DNA of 64,000 nucleotides from Solirubrobacteraceae bacterium (GTDB lineage: Bacteria > Actinomycetota > Thermoleophilia > Solirubrobacterales > Solirubrobacteraceae). The notes below the pieces were generated by a model. The model ran no database searches. It saw nothing but the letters and a program-made list of their open reading frames with translations, and was not told the DNA's origin. The stretch spans positions 1 to 64,000 of the forward strand of contig JALNWQ010000019.1 in NCBI GenBank assembly GCA_023230855.1. Reading direction: 5' to 3'. Below, one piece after another: positions 16,897 through 25,474 of the stretch. Position numbers and translations under genes: made by a program. Position 1 is the first letter of the stretch. Each line of letters opens with the position of its first letter.

Positions 16897-18063
16897 TTGT
16901 CCGTCAGCGCAGATTCCCGAGAGGCCGCGGTGCTCGACGCCGAGATCGCGTCGCTCGCCGCGTCCACGCGCGCGCTGCTGGCGACCGAGCCGGCGGATCC
17001 CGACCCGGAGGCCGCCGGGCGACTGCTCTCCCGGCTCGCCGCGACCGTCGAGCGGATCGGCGACGCGTTCGTGCGACCGGGGACCTCCGCGGCGCGGGCG
17101 GCCGACCTCTGCGAGCAGCTCGTCGAGGTCCACGAGCTGCAGTCCGACCTGCGCGAGCACACGCTCGGCCTGCGGTTCCAGACGCTGACCCGGATCCACG
17201 ACACCCTCGCCGAGCTGCGGCGGATCGAGTCGCCGGCCGGGCTCCTCGACGCCGCGCCCGCGGCGTTGTGCGCGTGTGGGGGGTTCAACCGGGCGTTGCT
17301 CTCCCGGATCCGCGGGTCGACGTGGGTGCCCCGCAAGTTCCACGTCGTCGAGGACGGCGACTCCGCCGTCAACCGGGCGGTGCAGGAGTTCCTCGACGGC
17401 CGCGAGATCCCGCTGAGCGCCACCCTGCTCGAGGCCGAGCTCGTCCGTCGCCGCGCCCCAGCGCTCGTCGAGGACGCCCCGGACGACGCACGGACCTACC
17501 ACCCGCTGATGGAGGTGTCCGGGGCCGCGGGCTACGTCGCCGCCCCGATCGTCACGTCCGGTCCGGTGATCGGGCTGTGGCACGCCGACACCCACGGCAC
17601 GGGACGACGCCTGACGACGTTCGACCGGGACAACCTGCAGACGTTCGCGGAGGGCTTCGGCCTGATCTACGAGCGCGCCGTGCTCGTCGAGCGCCTCGAG
17701 ACGCAGCACCGCCACATCGCCGAGGCGTTCGCGTCGACCGACAAGGTGCTGACCGAGCTGCGCGACACCCAGATCCACCTGGCCCGCCAGGCGGTGGAGT
17801 CGCGGGCGGTCGCGTCCCCCGCGCTCATGCTCGCGGGGCCCGAGTCGCGGATCCAGAGCGTCCTGACCCCGCGCGAGCGCGAGGTCCTGGGCCTCATGGC
17901 CGGTGGCGCGACGAACAACCAGATCGCCGACCAGCTCGTCATCTCCGAGGGCACCGTCAAGTCCCACGTCAAGCACATCCTCCGCAAGCTCCGGGCGTCG
18001 AACCGCGCCGAGGCCGTGTCCCGCTACCTGCGCCTCGCGCGCCACCAGCACCGCCAGGCATGA
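16897..18063 (+). CDS. GAF-LuxR transcriptional regulator, type II (pair B)
   Basis: A 388-residue regulator starting at TTG (AGGAG lies eleven bases upstream). It has a helical N-terminus, a GAF-like domain (GGFNRALLSRIRGSTWVPRK, GYVAAPIVTSGPVIGLWHAD, FDRDNLQTFAEGFGLIYERA) and a C-terminal LuxR helix-turn-helix (VLTPREREVLGLMAGGATNN, GTVKSHVKHILRKLRA). The stop overlaps the start of the type I partner by four bases. No receiver domain is present. The gene order, type II then type I, is the same as in the other two pairs. Confidence 0.85.
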   Translation: MSVSADSREAAVLDAEIASLAASTRALLATEPADPDPEAAGRLLSRLAATVERIGDAFVRPGTSAARAADLCEQLVEVHELQSDLREHTLGLRFQTLTRIHDTLAELRRIESPAGLLDAAPAALCACGGFNRALLSRIRGSTWVPRKFHVVEDGDSAVNRAVQEFLDGREIPLSATLLEAELVRRRAPALVEDAPDDARTYHPLMEVSGAAGYVAAPIVTSGPVIGLWHADTHGTGRRLTTFDRDNLQTFAEGFGLIYERAVLVERLETQHRHIAEAFASTDKVLTELRDTQIHLARQAVESRAVASPALMLAGPESRIQSVLTPREREVLGLMAGGATNNQIADQLVISEGTVKSHVKHILRKLRASNRAEAVSRYLRLARHQHRQA

Positions 18064-19262
18064 CCACGACCGAGCCCTCCACCCCGGCCCGGGCCTTCCC
18101 CGGCCCCATGCGGGGCCCCGGCTGGCGACGGCGCGAGTCCGAGCTCGCCCAGCGGGTCGCGGCGTCGCACCAGGCCGTCGCCGAGCTGCTCGACGGCGAG
18201 GTCCCGCTGCCGGCGCTCGACCGGTCGCGTCCCGGCCAGACCGCCGAGATCGTGTCGGCCCTCACGTGGTGCTGCATCGAGCGCCTGCGGGGCTGCGACG
18301 GCAACCCCGAGCTCGCCCGTCCGCTCTGCGAGCAGGTCCTCGAGCTCCAGCAGCTCGCCCTCGAGCTGCACGAGCACGAGCTGAGCCTGCGCACCCGGCG
18401 GCTCGCCGACACCGCGGCCGGCCTCGCGCGGCTCCGCACGCTCCCGACGTCGGCCGACCTCCTCGATCAGGTCTGCAAGGAGCTCGTGACCCGCTGCGGG
18501 TTCGGGCGGGTCGTCCTGTCGCGCGTGGAGGACGGCATCTGGAGGCCGTGGATGGCGCACTTCGTGGAGGGCGCCGACATCGGCTGGTTCTCGTCCTGGA
18601 TCGACAAGGGCATCCCGCTGGCCGACCTGCCGGTCGAGGGGCAGCTGCTCGTCGAGCGCCGCCCGGCGGTGGTGTACGACACCTCGATCGCCGAGGTCCA
18701 CAAGCCGATCATCGTCGACGACGGCAAGTCGACGTCGTACGTCGTCGCGCCCGTCATGCCGGGCGACGCCGTCGTCGGGTTCCTCCACGCCGACTACCAC
18801 CCGGCCGACCGGCGCGCCGACGACGTCGACCGCGACGTGCTGTGGGCGTTCGCGGAGGGCTTCGGCCACATCTACGAGCGCCTCGTGCTGCTCGAGCGGC
18901 TCCGCGCGCAGCGCGATCACGTCCGCGAGACCCTCGCGTCCACCGAGCGCCTCATGGACGACCTGTGCGACTCGGGCATCGACCTGGCGCGACAGGCCGA
19001 CGCCGACACCGTGGTGGCCCGCAGCGCGGTGACGGCGCTGTCGGCCGACCCCGAGGCGCTGAGCGAGCTGACCGCCCGCGAGCGCGAGGTGCTCGAGCTC
19101 ATGGTCGCCGGGGCGACCAACGGCGGCATCGCCGAGCAGCTCGTCATCACCGAGGGCACCGTCAAGTCCCACGTCAAGCACATCCTCCGCAAGCTCGGCG
19201 CGGTGAACCGCTCCCAGGCGATCGCCCAGTACCTGGGGATCGCCCAGATCAACAACGACTGA
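18060..19262 (+). CDS. GAF-LuxR transcriptional regulator, type I (pair B)
   Basis: A 400-residue regulator coupled to its partner by ATGA. The sensor region (about 135-290) has CGFGRVVLSRVEDGIWRPW, STSYVVAPVMPGDAVVGFLHAD and DRDVLWAFAEGFGHIYER. The output domain is LTAREREVLELMVAGATN with GTVKSHVKHILRKLGAVNRSQAIAQYL. The recognition helix is nearly identical to that of the regulator at 20500-21678, so the two may read the same operator. It is followed by a strong bidirectional hairpin and the convergent seven-TM paralogue. Confidence 0.86.
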   Translation: MTTTEPSTPARAFPGPMRGPGWRRRESELAQRVAASHQAVAELLDGEVPLPALDRSRPGQTAEIVSALTWCCIERLRGCDGNPELARPLCEQVLELQQLALELHEHELSLRTRRLADTAAGLARLRTLPTSADLLDQVCKELVTRCGFGRVVLSRVEDGIWRPWMAHFVEGADIGWFSSWIDKGIPLADLPVEGQLLVERRPAVVYDTSIAEVHKPIIVDDGKSTSYVVAPVMPGDAVVGFLHADYHPADRRADDVDRDVLWAFAEGFGHIYERLVLLERLRAQRDHVRETLASTERLMDDLCDSGIDLARQADADTVVARSAVTALSADPEALSELTAREREVLELMVAGATNGGIAEQLVITEGTVKSHVKHILRKLGAVNRSQAIAQYLGIAQINND

Positions 19263-19272
19263 GCGCGAAGCG

Positions 19273-19304
19273 GGTGGGGCGACGCCGGCCGGCGTCGCCC
19301 CACC
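19273..19304. terminator. Bidirectional terminator hairpin
   Basis: GGTGGGGCGACGCC (19273-19286) and GGCGTCGCCCCACC (19291-19304) form a perfect 14-base-pair stem with a four-base loop between the convergent stops at 19262 and 19310. There is no T-run, as is usual in GC-rich actinobacteria. Confidence 0.75.
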
Positions 19305-19309
19305 CCCGG

Positions 19310-20239
19310 TCACGTGCGCCGCGAGTCGACGACCGACGGCCGCGCCTCGACGCGGTCCGCCGTCGCGGCGGTGACGCCCGCCGGCTCCCGCTCCGGGGCC
19401 GTGGGCGCCGGAGCCGACGGCTCCGGCAGCGGCGGCTGGGCATGCGCGCCCAGCGGGTCGCGGGGGTCGTCCATCGCCGAGTCCTCACCGGTGATCCGGG
19501 GCAGGAACAGGCTGGCACCACGGATGAGGGCGAACGCGAGCACCATGCTGAGGATCGTCGCGGCGAGCGTGATGCCGGTCTTCGGATCGTCGAGGTGCAG
19601 GGCGATCGCCACCGGGCCGCCCGCGCCGGCGTTCGCGAGGTAGAACGTCGCGGGGAACAGCGCGAAGAGCCCGAGCAGGCCCCAGTTGCTCTTCACCCGC
19701 GTGCGCAGGTACGCGGCGCCGACGGCGAAGCACGCCACCTGGGTGCACTCGAGGAGGCCACAGATCAGCGGGTACTCGAAGATCCGCAGGACGTGCGGCC
19801 CGTAGTACTCGTACGCTCCGCCGTTGATCCCGTACATCTCGAAGATCGCCGAGAAGAGGAACTCGACGGCGACGATCCCGTACAGCGCCTGGCGCGCGAG
19901 CATCCCCTGACGGATGCGCCACGTGTAGTGGACCGCCGGCACCGCGTAGAGGGTGATGTACCCGGAGTGGGTCCAGTTCGGCTGCGGCGTCTCGAACGAC
20001 GTGAAGTGCGTCCACATACCCCCTTCGGAGTAGAAGTAGAGCATCATGATGTGGTCGTACAGCGGCTCCGCGAACGCCGCGACGCCCGCGGCCAGGACGA
20101 TGAGCGTGTAGAACGGCGTGCGTTCCTTGATCCCCATCCGGATCGTGACGATCAGCAGGATGAGGGTGATCCCCCAGCTGCCGAAGGTCAGGACCGATTG
20201 GGTCGTGAGGTTGAGGGGTTCGTCGATCGGCATGTCCAT
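19310..20239 (-). CDS. Seven-TM membrane protein, second copy, unknown function
   Basis: A 309-residue paralogue of the protein at 7275-8171, with about seven hydrophobic segments and a disordered Pro/Ala/Glu-rich tail of ~70 residues. Conserved blocks are AEPLYD after TM2, TPQPNWTHSGYITLYAVPA, LRIFEYPLICGLLECTQVACF and LFALFPATFYLANAGAGG. Its charged and aromatic residues in membrane segments (Glu-Pro, Tyr, Trp) suggest an enzyme or sensor rather than a simple channel, which is inference. It starts at ATG 20239 (a second ATG is two codons on). CTCCC boxes and TAGCGT lie 73-135 bases upstream. The regulator pair C ends just upstream of that promoter. Confidence 0.75.
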   Translation of the reverse strand: MDMPIDEPLNLTTQSVLTFGSWGITLILLIVTIRMGIKERTPFYTLIVLAAGVAAFAEPLYDHIMMLYFYSEGGMWTHFTSFETPQPNWTHSGYITLYAVPAVHYTWRIRQGMLARQALYGIVAVEFLFSAIFEMYGINGGAYEYYGPHVLRIFEYPLICGLLECTQVACFAVGAAYLRTRVKSNWGLLGLFALFPATFYLANAGAGGPVAIALHLDDPKTGITLAATILSMVLAFALIRGASLFLPRITGEDSAMDDPRDPLGAHAQPPLPEPSAPAPTAPEREPAGVTAATADRVEARPSVVDSRRT

Positions 20240-20311
20240 GGTCGTCGGCCGTGGGGTCGGGGTCCGTGTCGTGGGTGACCCGCCGCCGGCCAGGGGCGGG
20301 CCTCGGTCTCG

Positions 20312-20374
20312 ACGCTAGGGCGGGACCCCCGCCGCGACGTCCCCCCGAACGGGGAACTCTCCACCCGAAGGGGG
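20312..20374 (-). promoter_or_regulatory. Double CTCCC-box promoter of the second seven-TM gene
   Basis: Two boxes, reading CCCCCCGAACGGGG (20341-20354) and CTCCACCCGAAGGGGG (20359-20374). On the minus strand GGGGGGAC is followed by exactly 21 bases and TAGCGT (20317-20312). The remaining bases to the regulator stop at 20500 show nothing else. Confidence 0.6.
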
Positions 20375-20499
20375 CACGCCGGAACCGCCCGGATGACGTG
20401 CCTGCCCCCTTCGAGGGACGGGTCCGCACGACGCTCCGGCCGCCCGGTGCGACGTCACCCGTCGGACCGCCCGCCACGCAAGGCCGCGCCGGCCGACGG

Positions 20500-21678
20500 T
20501 CAGTCCGGCCAGGCGTCGGTGACGCCGAGGCACCGGGCGATCGCCTGCGACCGGTTCACCGCCCCGAGCTTGCGGAGGATGTGCTTGACGTGGGACTTGA
20601 CCGTCCCCTCCGCGATGACCAGGCGCTCGGCGATCTCGGCGTTGCGGGCGCCGGCGACGATGAGCGCGAGCACCTCGTGCTCCCGCGGGGTGAGCCCGGC
20701 GAGCCGCTCCGCCGCCGCGGCCTCGGCGACCGTCACCGGAGCGGCGTCCCGCCGGGCGTCGACGTCGGGACCGGCGACGAGCCGCAGCGGCCCGTCGTCC
20801 AGGCCCTCGACGGCCGCGGCCCCGAGGCCCAGCAGCCGCTCGACCTCGGTGCGCCGGGTCCGCAGCCGCTCGGTGAGCGCCGCCCGGTCGTAGATGCGTC
20901 CGAACCCCTCCGCGAACAGCGCCAGGGCCTCGCGGTCGTGCTCGTCGCACGGCGGCCCGTCCGCCCCGTGGTCGGCGTGGAGGAACCCCACTACCCGCCC
21001 GGCCGGCGCCACCGGTCCGACGACGTAGGACGTCGCGTCCCCGGCACGGATGATCGGGTGGACGTCCGACGCCGCGGCGTCGGGCACGAGCAGCGCCCGT
21101 CGCTCCCGCAGCACCCGCGACTCGACGGTCATCTCGTCGAGCGGGATCGCCCGGTCGGCCCACGCCCCGAACCACGCCTCGGACCGCACCGCCTCGTTCA
21201 CCGTCCACGGCAGCCATCGGGCGTCCGCCACCCGCGAGAGGAGCACGCGCTCGAGTCCGCATCCCCGGGTGACCTCGCCGCACACCGCGTCGACGAGCGC
21301 CGCCGTCGACCCCATCTCGCCCAGGCGCTCGAGCGCCCGCACGACCTGACCTCGGCGGGCCGCCCGCTCGGCGGCGATCTGGTCCGCTATCCGGATCCGC
21401 AGGTCCTGGAGCGCGTCGACGACGCGCAACAGCACCGCCATCCGGTCGCCGGACGGCTCCGTCCCCAACGCCGCGACGCACCGGACCGACAGCGCCGCGG
21501 CCCGCTCTGCGACGACCTCCGGCTCCGGCACGGCGCCGGACCGATCGCGCGGCCGATCGCCCAGCGCGTCGGCGGCCTCGCGCTCCAACGCCAGCACGGC
21601 GCCCCACAGCTCGGCCCGGGCGCGTGGCCCCGTCCGGACCCCGTGGACCGGGAAGGCGCCCGGGTCGGCGACGGTCAT
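20500..21678 (-). CDS. GAF-LuxR transcriptional regulator, type I (pair C)
   Basis: A 392-residue regulator. Sensor signatures are CGLERVLLSRVADARWLPW, TSYVVGPVAPAGRVVGFLHADH and HDREALALFAEGFGRIYDRA. The LuxR output domain is LTPREHEVLALIVAGARNAEIAERLV with GTVKSHVKHILRKLGAVNRSQAIARCL. The stretch from GTVKSHVK through NRSQAIA is identical to that of the regulator at 18060-19262. The start overlaps the type II partner by four bases. It is the last gene of an apparent SCP2 - type II - type I operon. Confidence 0.86.
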   Translation of the reverse strand: MTVADPGAFPVHGVRTGPRARAELWGAVLALEREAADALGDRPRDRSGAVPEPEVVAERAAALSVRCVAALGTEPSGDRMAVLLRVVDALQDLRIRIADQIAAERAARRGQVVRALERLGEMGSTAALVDAVCGEVTRGCGLERVLLSRVADARWLPWTVNEAVRSEAWFGAWADRAIPLDEMTVESRVLRERRALLVPDAAASDVHPIIRAGDATSYVVGPVAPAGRVVGFLHADHGADGPPCDEHDREALALFAEGFGRIYDRAALTERLRTRRTEVERLLGLGAAAVEGLDDGPLRLVAGPDVDARRDAAPVTVAEAAAAERLAGLTPREHEVLALIVAGARNAEIAERLVIAEGTVKSHVKHILRKLGAVNRSQAIARCLGVTDAWPD

Positions 21679-22775
21679 CGTCCGTCGCGCATGACGAGGC
21701 GCAGGTAGCGCGCCACCGCGTCGGCGCGGTTCGACGCGTGGAGCTTGCGGGTGATCGTGCGGACGTGCGACTTGACGGTGTCCTCGCTGATGACGAGTCG
21801 TGCCGCGATCTGTCCGTTGCGGGCACCGGTGACGAGGTGGTCGAGGACCTCGCGCTCCCGCGCGGTGAGGAGCAGCTCGACCGACGACGGGCCGGGCGGG
21901 GTGGCGTCGGCGACGTGGTCGACCGTGCCGGACGTCGCGCCGCGGACGAGCGTGCGCTCCTCGCTCCCGATCGCCTCGAGACCGCCGACCGCGGCGTCGG
22001 CGGCGTCCTGGAGCCGCCGGCGACGGTCGGCGAGGCCCTCCAGGCGGGCGACCCGCTCGAACACGAGGCCGAACCCCATGGCGAAGGCCCGCATCGCCTC
22101 GAGGTCGAGCGTCGTCAGCTCGCGCCCGTCGTCACCGCAGTCCGCCTGCAGGAACCCGATCGGACGTCCCCCGACGGTGACCGGCGCGACGACGTACCCC
22201 GGGGTCCGCGACACCTCCATGAGCCCCGGATCGGTCTTGGGGCTGTCGGGCGCGACGAGCCCCGCGGTCCTGCGGTGCACGAGGCCGGTCTCGAGCCCGC
22301 CGGGACCGAGCGGGAACCACGTCGTCGTGAGGAGCTCGGCGGTCGCGGCCGACGTCGCCGGATCGAGGTCGGGCGCCATCCAGACCGCCTCGGCCCGCCA
22401 CCGGGCGTTGCGGATCCGTGACACGACCGCCCGTCGGAACCCACAGCTGCCCGCGAGCTCGCGCGCCGCGGCGGGCAGGAGCTCGGCGACGCGCTCGACC
22501 CTCCGGAGCCGCTCGAGCGCCGCATGGATCCGCCGGTGCACGGCGTCGGGCCGGTCGGCGACGTGGGCGCGCACCGCCAGGCGCAGCTCGGTGATCTCCA
22601 CGAGCGCCGCCGCCCGATCGTGGGCGTCGGCCGGGCCGGCGTCGGCCAGCGCGCTCCGGGCCCGACGGGCCCGGGCCGCGAGGTCGGCCTCCAGCGCCTC
22701 GGCCGCCGTCAGGTCCGGATCCGCCCGCGGGCCCGCGACGACGGCGGCGGCGCGTTCGGCGAGCGGACCACGCAC
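21675..22775 (-). CDS. GAF-LuxR transcriptional regulator, type II (pair C)
   Basis: A 366-residue regulator from a GTG at 22775. The GAF-like part shows CGFRRAVVSRIRNARWRAEAVW, GYVVAPVTVGGRPIGFLQAD and FAMGFGLVFERVA. The output domain is LLTAREREVLDHLVTGARN with DTVKSHVRTITRKLHASNRADAVARYL. It resembles the type II regulator at 5920-7128 most closely, sharing the RAEAVW and GFLQAD blocks. It starts 19 bases after the stop of an SCP2-like gene, so the two are probably co-transcribed. Confidence 0.85.
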   Translation of the reverse strand: MRGPLAERAAAVVAGPRADPDLTAAEALEADLAARARRARSALADAGPADAHDRAAALVEITELRLAVRAHVADRPDAVHRRIHAALERLRRVERVAELLPAAARELAGSCGFRRAVVSRIRNARWRAEAVWMAPDLDPATSAATAELLTTTWFPLGPGGLETGLVHRRTAGLVAPDSPKTDPGLMEVSRTPGYVVAPVTVGGRPIGFLQADCGDDGRELTTLDLEAMRAFAMGFGLVFERVARLEGLADRRRRLQDAADAAVGGLEAIGSEERTLVRGATSGTVDHVADATPPGPSSVELLLTAREREVLDHLVTGARNGQIAARLVISEDTVKSHVRTITRKLHASNRADAVARYLRLVMRDGR

Positions 22776-22794
22776 GGCACGTCCGGCGTGGCGC

Positions 22795-23319
22795 TCAGGC
22801 GCGCGCCGGGCCGTCGTCGGCGGCCTCGACGGCCTCGACGGCGCCGCGCAGGATCGGCATGACGCGCAGGAGCTTGCGCACCGCGCCCTCGAAGGCGACG
22901 TCGCCGCCGAGGATCGCCAGCGGCAGGTGCGTGCTGTCGTCGAGCATCGCGTCGAGGTCGGTCGTCGGCAGCGTGAGCCGCACCGTCGGGTCGTCCGTCA
23001 GGACGCCCGGACCGATGCGCGGGGGGTCACGGTCGAGCAGCAGGGTGATCGTGGCGCCCGGGTCGTCGGCGACGTCGATCCGGACCCGCACGTCGGCCTG
23101 GGCGAGGCGCTCGGCGACGCCGGGGCCCTCGAGGGCCGCTCCGACCCGGGCGACGAAGCGGGCCACGGGCGCGGACGGCGCCCGACCGTCGCCGGGGCGG
23201 GCGTCGTCGGGGGTGGCGTCGTGGCTCGTCATCGTGTCGTCCGTGGCGACGCCGTCGCGACGTGGGCGACCGCGTCGGGCCCACGGTGACGTCCATCCGG
23301 TATCCGCTGTGGTCGCCAT
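22795..23319 (-). CDS. SCP2-like (sterol carrier) domain protein
   Basis: A 174-residue protein. An arginine- and aspartate-rich N-terminal ~50 residues is followed by an SCP2-type fold: VRIDVADDPGATITLLLD, PTVRLTLPTTDLDAMLDD and LAILGGDVAFEGAVRKLLRVMPIL. The last block parallels AIAAGDIQYTGPVRKFLRVAPIL in the protein at 42121-42585. Such proteins bind sterols or acyl chains. The ATG at 23319 follows GGGAGGGAA. It heads a probable operon with regulator pair C, so its ligand could be linked to those sensors (inference). Confidence 0.7.
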   Translation of the reverse strand: MATTADTGWTSPWARRGRPRRDGVATDDTMTSHDATPDDARPGDGRAPSAPVARFVARVGAALEGPGVAERLAQADVRVRIDVADDPGATITLLLDRDPPRIGPGVLTDDPTVRLTLPTTDLDAMLDDSTHLPLAILGGDVAFEGAVRKLLRVMPILRGAVEAVEAADDGPARA

Positions 23320-23392
23320 GCGCGTTCCCTCCCCCGTCGCTCCACTCCGCCCCGCCGGGCGGGGCCCGCTCCCCACGGCCGAGCCCGGCCGC

Positions 23393-23419
23393 GGGAACCA
23401 TCGTTCCCGTCTGATCGTA
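23393..23419 (-). promoter_or_regulatory. Palindrome and -10-like hexamer upstream of the SCP2-like gene
   Basis: GGGAAC-CATC-GTTCCC (23393-23408) is a perfect six-base-arm palindrome. On the minus strand it directly follows TACGAT (23419-23414). It would therefore lie at the transcript start, unlike the CTCCC boxes, which lie upstream of the -10. Confidence 0.35.
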
Positions 23420-23494
23420 CGCGGGTCGGCCGCTGCCGACCGACCCGGCCCGACGGCGATCGCCTGCCGGCGTCGTCGGTCGTGGCGTCGTCGG

Positions 23495-23527
23495 GGTGGG
23501 GTGGCCGGCGTCGCCGGCCACCCCACC
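23495..23527 (-). terminator. Terminator of the SCP2-acyl-CoA dehydrogenase operon
   Basis: A near-perfect palindrome with 16-base arms (23495-23510 and 23512-23527, GGTGGGGTGGCCGGCG and its complement). It starts ten bases past the dehydrogenase stop. Confidence 0.7.
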
Positions 23528-23536
23528 GACGGCGTC

Positions 23537-24841
23537 CTAGTCCTCCAGCTCCTCGGGCTGCAGGAGGTACTCGCCGATGTACGTGCGGGACTGGTCGCCG
23601 TTGAGCGGCTGGAACATCGACGCGGCCGCGTCGCGGTAGAGGCGCTCGAAGATCATCCCGCGCCGGAACGACATGCCGCCGACCATGCTCATCGCGTGCT
23701 TCGTCATGTGCATGACGTTGTCGGCGATGAACGTCTTGGCCAGCCCGATGTACGGGAACCGCAGCTCGATCGGCCAGTTGTCGTCGTACCCGCCGGTGAC
23801 CTCCTCGCAGGTCCGGTACAGCACTCGGCGGCAGATCTCGTACCGGGACGCCATGTCGCCGACGCCGTCGATGATGTGCCCGACGCCGGACACCTTGACG
23901 TCGGCGGCGACGGTGGCGCCGAAGACCGCGCCGAGGGTCTTCTTCGACAGCACGGCTCGCGACTCCTCGAGCACGCGGGCCTGCATGCCGAGGTAGATGC
24001 TCGCGAACATCAGCGACGCCCACTCCAGGACGCCGAACGCGCCGGTGCGCCACTCGCAGACGAACCCGGACTCCGGAACGTAGAACCCGTCGAAGACGAC
24101 CGTGTGGGTGCCGGTCGCGTGCATGCCGAGCGAGTCCCACGTGCGCTCGATGCTGATGCCGTCGCCCTGCAGCGTCTCGCGGTCGATGTCGAAGTCGGCG
24201 ACGAAGAAGCTCTCCGCGGCGACGCGCTCCTCGAACGAGTCCGGCAGGTTGCCGTCCTTGTCGGTGATCGTCGCGTTGGTCGTGATGATCGTCGCCGCGT
24301 CGCAGAGCGTGCCCCACGTCTTGCGGCCGTAGAGCTTCCAGCCGCCGCCGTCCTGGGGCACCGCGGTCATGTCGGCCAGGCCGCTGAAGCCGGCGCGCTT
24401 CTCGGAGAACGGACCGAAGACGAGCTCGCCCTTGGCGACGCGCCCCATCCAGTACTGGTTCTGCTCCTCGCTGAACAGCCCGAGGCACATGCCCACCATG
24501 ATGTAGTGCATGTTGTAGGCGAGGGTGATCGCCGAGTCGCCCTTGGACAGCTCGCTGACGACCTTCGAGGTCTGCAGCAGGCTGCCGCCGTGGCCGCCGT
24601 AGCGCTTGGGGACCGACAGGCGCCCCAGGTCGGACGCCTTGAACTTCTCGATCGACGGGAAGGCGAAGGTGTTCTTCTGGTCGTACTCGGGACCGATCTC
24701 GCGGAAGTACTCCGAGAGCTCCTCGGCCTTCTCGAAGAGGACGTCGAACTCCTCGTCGGTCAGCGCCGCCTCGAAGTGCTGGGGCGGGGTGGGGTGATCG
24801 CTCCGCTCCGCCGTGAACGCGTCGTGCTCGATGGTTGCCAT
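23537..24841 (-). CDS. Acyl-CoA dehydrogenase family protein
   Basis: A 434-residue flavoprotein of the acyl-CoA dehydrogenase fold. The N-terminal helical domain carries SVPKRYGGHGGSLLQTSKVVSEL. The middle beta-domain has GWKLYGRKTWGTLCDAATI and HATGTHTVVFDGFYVPES. The C-terminal domain holds GGMSFRRGMIFERLYRDAAA. The flavin-site motif is present, but the canonical catalytic Glu is not obvious, so it could be a flavin-dependent oxygenase of the same fold. The ATG at 24841 lies 44 bases after the SCP2-like gene, which suggests a carrier-enzyme operon. Confidence 0.8.
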   Translation of the reverse strand: MATIEHDAFTAERSDHPTPPQHFEAALTDEEFDVLFEKAEELSEYFREIGPEYDQKNTFAFPSIEKFKASDLGRLSVPKRYGGHGGSLLQTSKVVSELSKGDSAITLAYNMHYIMVGMCLGLFSEEQNQYWMGRVAKGELVFGPFSEKRAGFSGLADMTAVPQDGGGWKLYGRKTWGTLCDAATIITTNATITDKDGNLPDSFEERVAAESFFVADFDIDRETLQGDGISIERTWDSLGMHATGTHTVVFDGFYVPESGFVCEWRTGAFGVLEWASLMFASIYLGMQARVLEESRAVLSKKTLGAVFGATVAADVKVSGVGHIIDGVGDMASRYEICRRVLYRTCEEVTGGYDDNWPIELRFPYIGLAKTFIADNVMHMTKHAMSMVGGMSFRRGMIFERLYRDAAASMFQPLNGDQSRTYIGEYLLQPEELED

Positions 24842-24885
24842 GCTGCTGCTCCGTATGGGGTGGGGTGGCTGGGGCGCGAACGCGC

Positions 24886-25308
24886 TCAGGCGACGATGAG
24901 GTCCTCGCGGCCGGCGTCCTTCAGCCGCTGCTTGTACGTGTCGAACAGGCCCTCGGTGAGCGGGAGGAGCTTGAGCGCCACCGACCGCTTGCCGTCGAGC
25001 TTGACCTTGCGCTGGGCCATCGCCAGCGTGAAGTTGAGCTTGCCCTGCCAGAACTTGTTGGCGTTGTCGGACGACATCCGCAAGACCACCGTCGACTTGC
25101 CGGCGAGGGCCTCGTCGCCGGTCACCACGGTCTGCCCGGGGAAGTCGACGAGGATCGCCGCATCCGGCTTCGTCTGCTTGATGAGGACGACGAGGTTCGT
25201 CCCCTTCGTCGCCTCGACGAAGGACGGCGTCTTCGTCGCCGTGGCGAACATGCCGCCGATGTACTCGTACACCTCGTCGGCGTCCTTGAATGCGTTCTCG
25301 TCGCTCAC
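24886..25308 (-). CDS. SCP2-like carrier protein
   Basis: A 140-residue protein from a GTG at 25308, after a GAGAGAGAGC purine tract. It resembles the protein at 41378-41782. Both begin with a DADxVYxYIGGxF block and share SSDNANKFWQGKLNFTLAMAQRKVKLDG (SADTADKYWRGEYNLAVGLAKGKVKAKG in the other), then LKLLPLTEGLFDTYKQ. The fold matches the SCP2 sterol-transfer family, expected to bind a lipid or acyl-CoA in a hydrophobic tunnel. An in-frame ATG at 25383 is only about nine bases after the -10 and would give an N-terminal extension. Confidence 0.75.
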   Translation of the reverse strand: MSDENAFKDADEVYEYIGGMFATATKTPSFVEATKGTNLVVLIKQTKPDAAILVDFPGQTVVTGDEALAGKSTVVLRMSSDNANKFWQGKLNFTLAMAQRKVKLDGKRSVALKLLPLTEGLFDTYKQRLKDAGREDLIVA

Positions 25309-25391
25309 GTTCGCTCTCTCTCGTTGCTGCTCCCGAACCCGTGCCGGCGACGTCGACGTCGGTCCGGCGGCGGGTCCACTCATCTGGTGTG

Positions 25392-25457
25392 AAGCTACGA
25401 CCGGGCGGATCGCCGATCGTCCTCCCTCTCGGGGGTCTTGGTGCACCCAAAGGGGTG
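25392..25457 (-). promoter_or_regulatory. Double CTCCC-box promoter of the SCP2-acyl-CoA dehydrogenase operon
   Basis: The distal box CACCC-AAAG-GGGTG (25444-25457) and the proximal CTCCC-TCTC-GGGGG (25422-25435). On the minus strand GGGAGGAC is followed by exactly 21 bases and TAGCTT (25397-25392). This is one of the clearest examples. Confidence 0.65.
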
Positions 25458-25474
25458 GATCCCCCCTGGCCCGG

